Assembly: GCA_964643145.1 (NCBI GenBank)
Contig: CAZXPG010000024.1
Coordinates: 1 to 25,969 of the forward strand
Source: CAZXPG01 sp964643145
Lineage (GTDB): Bacteria > Pseudomonadota > Alphaproteobacteria > Rickettsiales > Arcanibacteraceae
Length of the DNA: 25,969 nt
Direction of reading: 5' to 3'
Numbering within the stretch: position 1 is the stretch's first letter; the number at the start of each line of letters is the position of its first letter. Under the pieces are notes generated by a model. It did not search any database and was not told the DNA's origin. It was given only the letters and a program-made list of their open reading frames with translations. The position numbers and the translations under genes were made by a program. Below, piece after piece: positions 23,158 through 25,969 of the stretch.

Positions 23158-24192
23158 ATGACGACCATCCACAAAATACTTGCCATTGAAACCAGTTGTG
23201 ATGAAACCGCTGTTGCTGTTGTTGATAGCAACAGACAGATTCTCTCCCATATCGTGCTTTCGCAACTGAAAGAACATGCCCCCTTTGGTGGTGTGGTGCC
23301 AGAGATAGCCGCCCGTTCCCATATGAGTCATATCGAACGGCTGATAACGCAGGCGATGCAACAGGCAGGGCTGCATTTTCACGAACTTGATGCTATTGCC
23401 GCCACGGGGGGGCCTGGCTTGATTGGCGGCGTTATTGTTGGCGTGATGACAGCAAAGGCCATTGCCGCCGTCACTGGTAAGCCTTTTATCGCCGTCAACC
23501 ATCTGGAAGGCCACGCTCTCACTGTTAGGCTTACCCATAATGTTCCCTTCCCATTCCTGTTGCTCTTAGTATCCGGAGGGCATTGCCAGATTTTAATTGT
23601 TGAAGGGGTGGGGCATTATATCCGGCTTGGTGGAACGCTTGATGATGCGCTCGGTGAAGCCTTTGATAAAGTCGCTAAAATGCTAGGGCTTGGCTATCCT
23701 GGTGGCCCGCTTGTAGAACGACATGCCAAGCAGGGGAACCCACGCCGTTTTAACTTCCCTCAGGCACTGAAAGGGCGCAAAGGCTGTGACTTCTCATTCT
23801 CTGGGCTAAAAACCGCTGTGAAACGAGAGGTGGACGCACGTGCAGATAGCCTTACCCCTGAAGATACCCACGATATCTGCGCGTCTTTTCAATATACTGT
23901 CGGGGAAGTGATTATGGACAGGATGCGTCAAGCCATAGCAGCATATAAAGCACGACACCCCCATGCTTCCCATCTGGTGGTGGCTGGAGGGGTGGCCGCC
24001 AATTGCTATCTACGTACCCTGCTTTCCCAGCTTGCCAATGCCCACCAGATGGAACTGATCGCCCCCCCTCTTTCGCTATGTACCGATAATGCCGCTATGA
24101 TTGGCTGGGCGGCAATGGAAAAGTACCAGTTAGGCCATAGTAATGGGTTTGATTTTGAACCCAAAGCACGCTGGCCGCTCTGCGCGCCCTAA
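23158..24192 (+). CDS. tsaD: tRNA N6-threonylcarbamoyladenosine transferase TsaD
   Basis: A 344-residue Kae1/YgjD-family protein. It transfers threonylcarbamoyl from TC-AMP to A37 of ANN-decoding tRNAs, together with TsaB and TsaE. It has ILAIETSCDETAVAVV, the PEIAARSHMSHI block, AATGGPGLIGG, the metal-binding HLEGH (H115, H119), LLLLVSGGHCQ, GEAFDKVAKMLGLGYPGGP, SFSGLKTAV and AGGVAANCYLR near the end. Length and motifs are complete. No strong SD; GGATAA lies rather far upstream. Its stop overlaps the end of the convergent DUF1275 gene by 4 bp. Confidence 0.97.
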   Translation: MTTIHKILAIETSCDETAVAVVDSNRQILSHIVLSQLKEHAPFGGVVPEIAARSHMSHIERLITQAMQQAGLHFHELDAIAATGGPGLIGGVIVGVMTAKAIAAVTGKPFIAVNHLEGHALTVRLTHNVPFPFLLLLVSGGHCQILIVEGVGHYIRLGGTLDDALGEAFDKVAKMLGLGYPGGPLVERHAKQGNPRRFNFPQALKGRKGCDFSFSGLKTAVKREVDARADSLTPEDTHDICASFQYTVGEVIMDRMRQAIAAYKARHPHASHLVVAGGVAANCYLRTLLSQLANAHQMELIAPPLSLCTDNAAMIGWAAMEKYQLGHSNGFDFEPKARWPLCAP

Positions 24193-24962
24193 TAGCGCCG
24201 CCTTCGTCTCCAACGATAATAGATTATACGGATATCACGCCCTATAGGAACGAATGAAAGCCATAAAAGATAGAAGGATAAGGGAAGCACTGCCAGAAAA
24301 CCCATATGCTTAAAGCCATATGCCCCTGTTATTCCTCCCGTAAGGAACATCAGTACCACGGATAGATGCAATAACAGCTTCTCCCTATTCTCTGCCCTAT
24401 AATGTGGGTTGGTGGTTTTATTGGTATATAACAACCTGCCTAGCGCAATACCAATATCTGTGACCATACCCGTCATGTGGGTTGTACGGATGGTAGCACT
24501 GGAAATTTTGGTAATCACAGCATTTTGCAGCCCCATCAGATAGCATAATAATGCCACTAGCCAGGAAAGCAACGCTACTACTCCCTGCATATAGACACTG
24601 CCCATGATCCCAAAACACAGGAGTAGCACTGCTTCTATCGCTAAAGGAAACGCATAACGGCAATGTAATTTACGCTCTTTTGCCCATAATATCAGCACTG
24701 TTGTGGTCACCGAGCCCACAATAAAGCAACCAACATATGCAAGTAATACTATCGCTGTATGCCACGCGTTAAGTACCACACTATCCGCAACCAGCGACAA
24801 TACTCCCGTCATATGCGACGTATAGTGCTGCACCACCAAGAACCCACCAGCATTAATAGCACCCGCAACAAATGCCAGTGAACGCCCAAGCATAATATTG
24901 GCATTCATAGTTCGGCGTTTACCTTTAAGCAAAGCGGGTTGTTGTGTGAAGAGCGTATGCAT
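24189..24962 (-). CDS. YoaK-type DUF1275 membrane protein
   Basis: A 257-residue integral membrane protein with six or so hydrophobic segments. The family pattern is seen in AFVAGAINAGGFLVVQHYTSHMTG (near the N-terminus), the LCYLMGLQNAVITKIS region, and RTTHMTGMVTDIGIALGR. DUF1275 proteins are widespread and of unknown transport or other function. The start is uncertain: ATG 24962 lies 24 bases after the DUF983 stop and suggests coupling, while ATG 24908 begins closer to the conserved part; neither has a close SD. The C-terminus is very basic (YYRWRRRRRY), a cytoplasmic tail. It overlaps the tsaD 3' end by 4 bp on the opposite strand. Confidence 0.85.
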   Translation of the reverse strand: MHTLFTQQPALLKGKRRTMNANIMLGRSLAFVAGAINAGGFLVVQHYTSHMTGVLSLVADSVVLNAWHTAIVLLAYVGCFIVGSVTTTVLILWAKERKLHCRYAFPLAIEAVLLLCFGIMGSVYMQGVVALLSWLVALLCYLMGLQNAVITKISSATIRTTHMTGMVTDIGIALGRLLYTNKTTNPHYRAENREKLLLHLSVVLMFLTGGITGAYGFKHMGFLAVLPLSFYLLWLSFVPIGRDIRIIYYRWRRRRRY

Positions 24963-24986
24963 GAAGCAAATAATGTACTGGGTGGT

Positions 24987-25340
24987 CTACTGCATTCGCC
25001 ATACCATGCCGATAAACAGCCCCTTGGCAAAGGGGAGTAAAGCGAAAATCAGCACCAGTGCAAGCAACGGCCACAGCGTCATCACCATCCATTCCGGCCA
25101 GGTACTGCCAGGAATCATTTCCAGCATAAACGGGGCAAGTATATGCCCAACCACCAGGATGGTAAGCCATGCCGGGCCATCATCCGCCCGTATATGCCCC
25201 CATGCTTCGTTGCATACGGCACAATGTTCCACTTGTTTCAGATAATGTGAAAATAACCGCCCCTCACCACAATTCGGACAACGACGACAGAAGGAACGAC
25301 GGGCAATCCGCCAGATAGTCTGTGATTTTCCTGTTATCAT
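24987..25340 (-). CDS. DUF983 family protein
   Basis: A 117-residue protein typical of alphaproteobacterial DUF983. An N-terminal zinc-ribbon-like part, with CRRCPNCGEGRLF and HCAVCNE (two CxxC pairs), is followed by ADDGPAWLTILVVGHI and two membrane segments (about residues 57-77 and 86-106). Function is not established. The ATG overlaps the yggU stop by 4 bp (ATGA), so it is translated with it. The DUF1275 gene follows, giving a three-gene minus-strand unit. Confidence 0.87.
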   Translation of the reverse strand: MITGKSQTIWRIARRSFCRRCPNCGEGRLFSHYLKQVEHCAVCNEAWGHIRADDGPAWLTILVVGHILAPFMLEMIPGSTWPEWMVMTLWPLLALVLIFALLPFAKGLFIGMVWRMQ

Positions 25341-25588
25341 ATATCTCCCTCTTCTTTGATTCCTACTAATTTATTGCGGTGTGTATGGCCCTGTAGCAAT
25401 ACAAGCCTAGAAGGAGCCAGCTGAAAATATTTGGCAAGCAAACGCAGCATGGCTTCATTGGCTTTGTTTTTATCGGGCGGTACAGTGACATACACCATTA
25501 ACCGCGCCTCTCCGTCTGGCATCACCCGCACCTCTCCTATGCGTTCGCTGGACGATTTCGGGGTAAGCCGTACTGCAATCACTCTCAT
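25337..25588 (-). CDS. yggU: DUF167 / YggU family protein
   Basis: An 83-residue small alpha/beta protein. The DUF167 pattern is clear: VRLTPKSSSERIG, LMVYVTVPPDKNKANEAMLRLLAKYF, then RLVLLQGHTHRNKLVGI. Its function is unknown, but it is widely conserved. It overlaps the DUF983 gene by 4 bp. The ATG lies only 12 bases from the first base of the 173-bp tandem array, so its leader, a weak SD-like AAGAG and any promoter are inside or right at the array. Confidence 0.9.
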   Translation of the reverse strand: MRVIAVRLTPKSSSERIGEVRVMPDGEARLMVYVTVPPDKNKANEAMLRLLAKYFQLAPSRLVLLQGHTHRNKLVGIKEEGDI

Positions 25589-25618
25589 TGCTACAACAAC
25601 TCTTCACGTGGTTTTGGT

Positions 25619-25672
25619 ATACACTGCTCACGAATGAAAAGTTAAGAAACTCTTTATTCGTGAGCAGTGTAT
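25619..25672. repeat. Stem B of the 173-bp unit
   Basis: 17-bp perfect arms (25619-25635 and 25656-25672) with a 20-base loop. The C-to-T change in copy 2 (25795) turns one G-C pair into G-T on one strand, so folding is nearly kept. The same stem recurs 173 bp later. Confidence 0.85.
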
Positions 25673-25683
25673 GCTTTATGCAA

Positions 25684-25710
25684 GCATAGTCCGCCAAAGG
25701 CAGACTATGC
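25684..25710. repeat. Stem C of the 173-bp unit
   Basis: 8-bp arms (25684-25691 and 25703-25710), one mismatched pair, then a 3-bp GCC/GGC stem closing an AAA loop. Repeated exactly in copy 2. Confidence 0.8.
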
Positions 25711-25721
25711 GCGGCATTTTC

Positions 25722-25747
25722 GTGTTCCCTGCCTTATGCAGGAACAC
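25722..25747. repeat. Stem D of the 173-bp unit
   Basis: 7-bp arms GTGTTCC/GGAACAC (25722-25728 and 25741-25747), one bulged C, then TGC/GCA around a 5-base loop. Repeated exactly in copy 2. Confidence 0.8.
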
Positions 25748-25759
25748 AAAAATAACGAC

Positions 25760-25794
25760 TATACCAAAACCACTCTTCACGTGGTTTTGGTATA
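25760..25794. repeat. Stem A of the 173-bp unit (spans the copy junction)
   Basis: 14-bp perfect arms (25760-25773 and 25781-25794) with loop TCTTCAC. The stem forms across the boundary between two copies. At the left edge of the array only the right arm is present, because the sequence before 25601 does not match. Confidence 0.85.
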
Positions 25795-25969
25795 TACTGC
25801 TCACGAATGAAAAGTTGAGAAACTCTTTATTCGTGAGCAGTGTATGCTTTATGCAAGCATAGTCCGCCAAAGGCAGACTATGCGCGGCATTTTCGTGTTC
25901 CCTGCCTTATGCAGGAACACAAAAATAACGACTATACCAAAACCACTCTTCACGTGGTTTTGGTATATA

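Larger units (their letters stand above)
25601..25969. repeat. Tandem array of a 173-bp palindrome-rich unit (at least 2.1 copies)
   Basis: Copy 1 is 25601-25773, copy 2 is 25774-25946, and copy 3 starts at 25947 and is cut by the window end. Copies 1 and 2 differ at only two bases that I find (25622/25795 and 25644/25817). Each unit holds four inverted repeats in succession, listed as separate features. No credible protein is encoded; the short ORFs inside are translations of the palindromes. The full stretch 25589-25969 contains no gene. Confidence 0.93.

Noticed and set aside
25601..25773. tRNA or tmRNA, suggested by the multi-stem layout
   Set aside because: No T-loop, anticodon arm or acceptor closure is found; stems are sequential, not a cloverleaf.
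25774..25789. ParB parS site in the repeat (TTCACGTGG around CACGTG at 25778-25783)
   Set aside because: Only the left half matches the parS consensus; the right half continues as TTTT instead of AAACA, and the CACGTG is explained by the loop and stem of stem A.
25470..25870. Small open frames (63-75 residues) inside the 173-bp repeat array
   Set aside because: They read through palindromes, recur with the repeat period and have no SD; translation is a by-product of the repeat.
25601..25969. CRISPR array
   Set aside because: Units are contiguous and 173 bp long with no unique spacers between short direct repeats, and no cas genes are nearby.

Overview
The window reads as ordinary chromosome of an alphaproteobacterium. 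The best pointers are an NrnC-type oligoribonuclease, a DUF3750 protein, the gene order fabG-acpP-fabF-mltG, and a long (type 2) LeuA. I cannot place it in an order. There is no phage, transposase, plasmid or CRISPR signal, and no tRNA or rRNA gene was seen. Genes are tightly packed, with many 1-8 bp stop/start overlaps and several convergent gene ends that touch or overlap.

Layout. 1-618: a small DUF378 membrane protein (- strand) and a gene-poor stretch with palindromic repeats. 619-4315 (+): ettA, hflX and a DUF3750 gene, an operon with translation and ribosome-associated NTPases. 4293-10637 (-): fabG, acpP, fabF, mltG, an ArnC/GtrB-like glycosyltransferase and dxs (in transcription order), driven by a clear sigma70-type promoter at 10682-10710. 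This joins fatty-acid synthesis, peptidoglycan processing, polyprenyl-phosphate sugar transfer and isoprenoid precursor supply: a cell-envelope operon. 10834-15234 (+): two large surface-polysaccharide type genes, a sulfotransferase with a long tail of HPLFD/NPLxHF repeats and a two-domain glycosyltransferase with the same repeat between its catalytic halves. 15252-19649 (-): nrnC, dapB, an RlmD/RumA-type rRNA methyltransferase and leuA. 19748-21142 (+): an RluC/RluD-type pseudouridine synthase and an unknown 140-residue gene. 21158-23032 (-): an LTA-synthase-like membrane phosphotransferase. 23158-24192 (+): tsaD. 24189-25588 (-): yggU (DUF167), a DUF983 protein and a YoaK-type DUF1275 protein. 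25601-25969: a tandem array of a 173-bp, palindrome-packed unit that runs off the window end.

Most genes are housekeeping. What stands out: (i) the 173-bp tandem array, whose unit folds into four successive stem-loops; (ii) a palindromic element present at both 13-53 and 23069-23111; (iii) the sulfotransferase/glycosyltransferase pair sharing a repeat module, with recently duplicated units; (iv) nrnC, which seems to lack a normal start codon: a strong Shine-Dalgarno sits before an ATA, and the predicted promoter would start transcription at or inside the only upstream ATG; and (v) a self-complementary TTGCAA that can act as the -35 box for both divergent promoters between nrnC and the pseudouridine synthase gene. 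All names rest on reading motifs by eye; no database search was possible.
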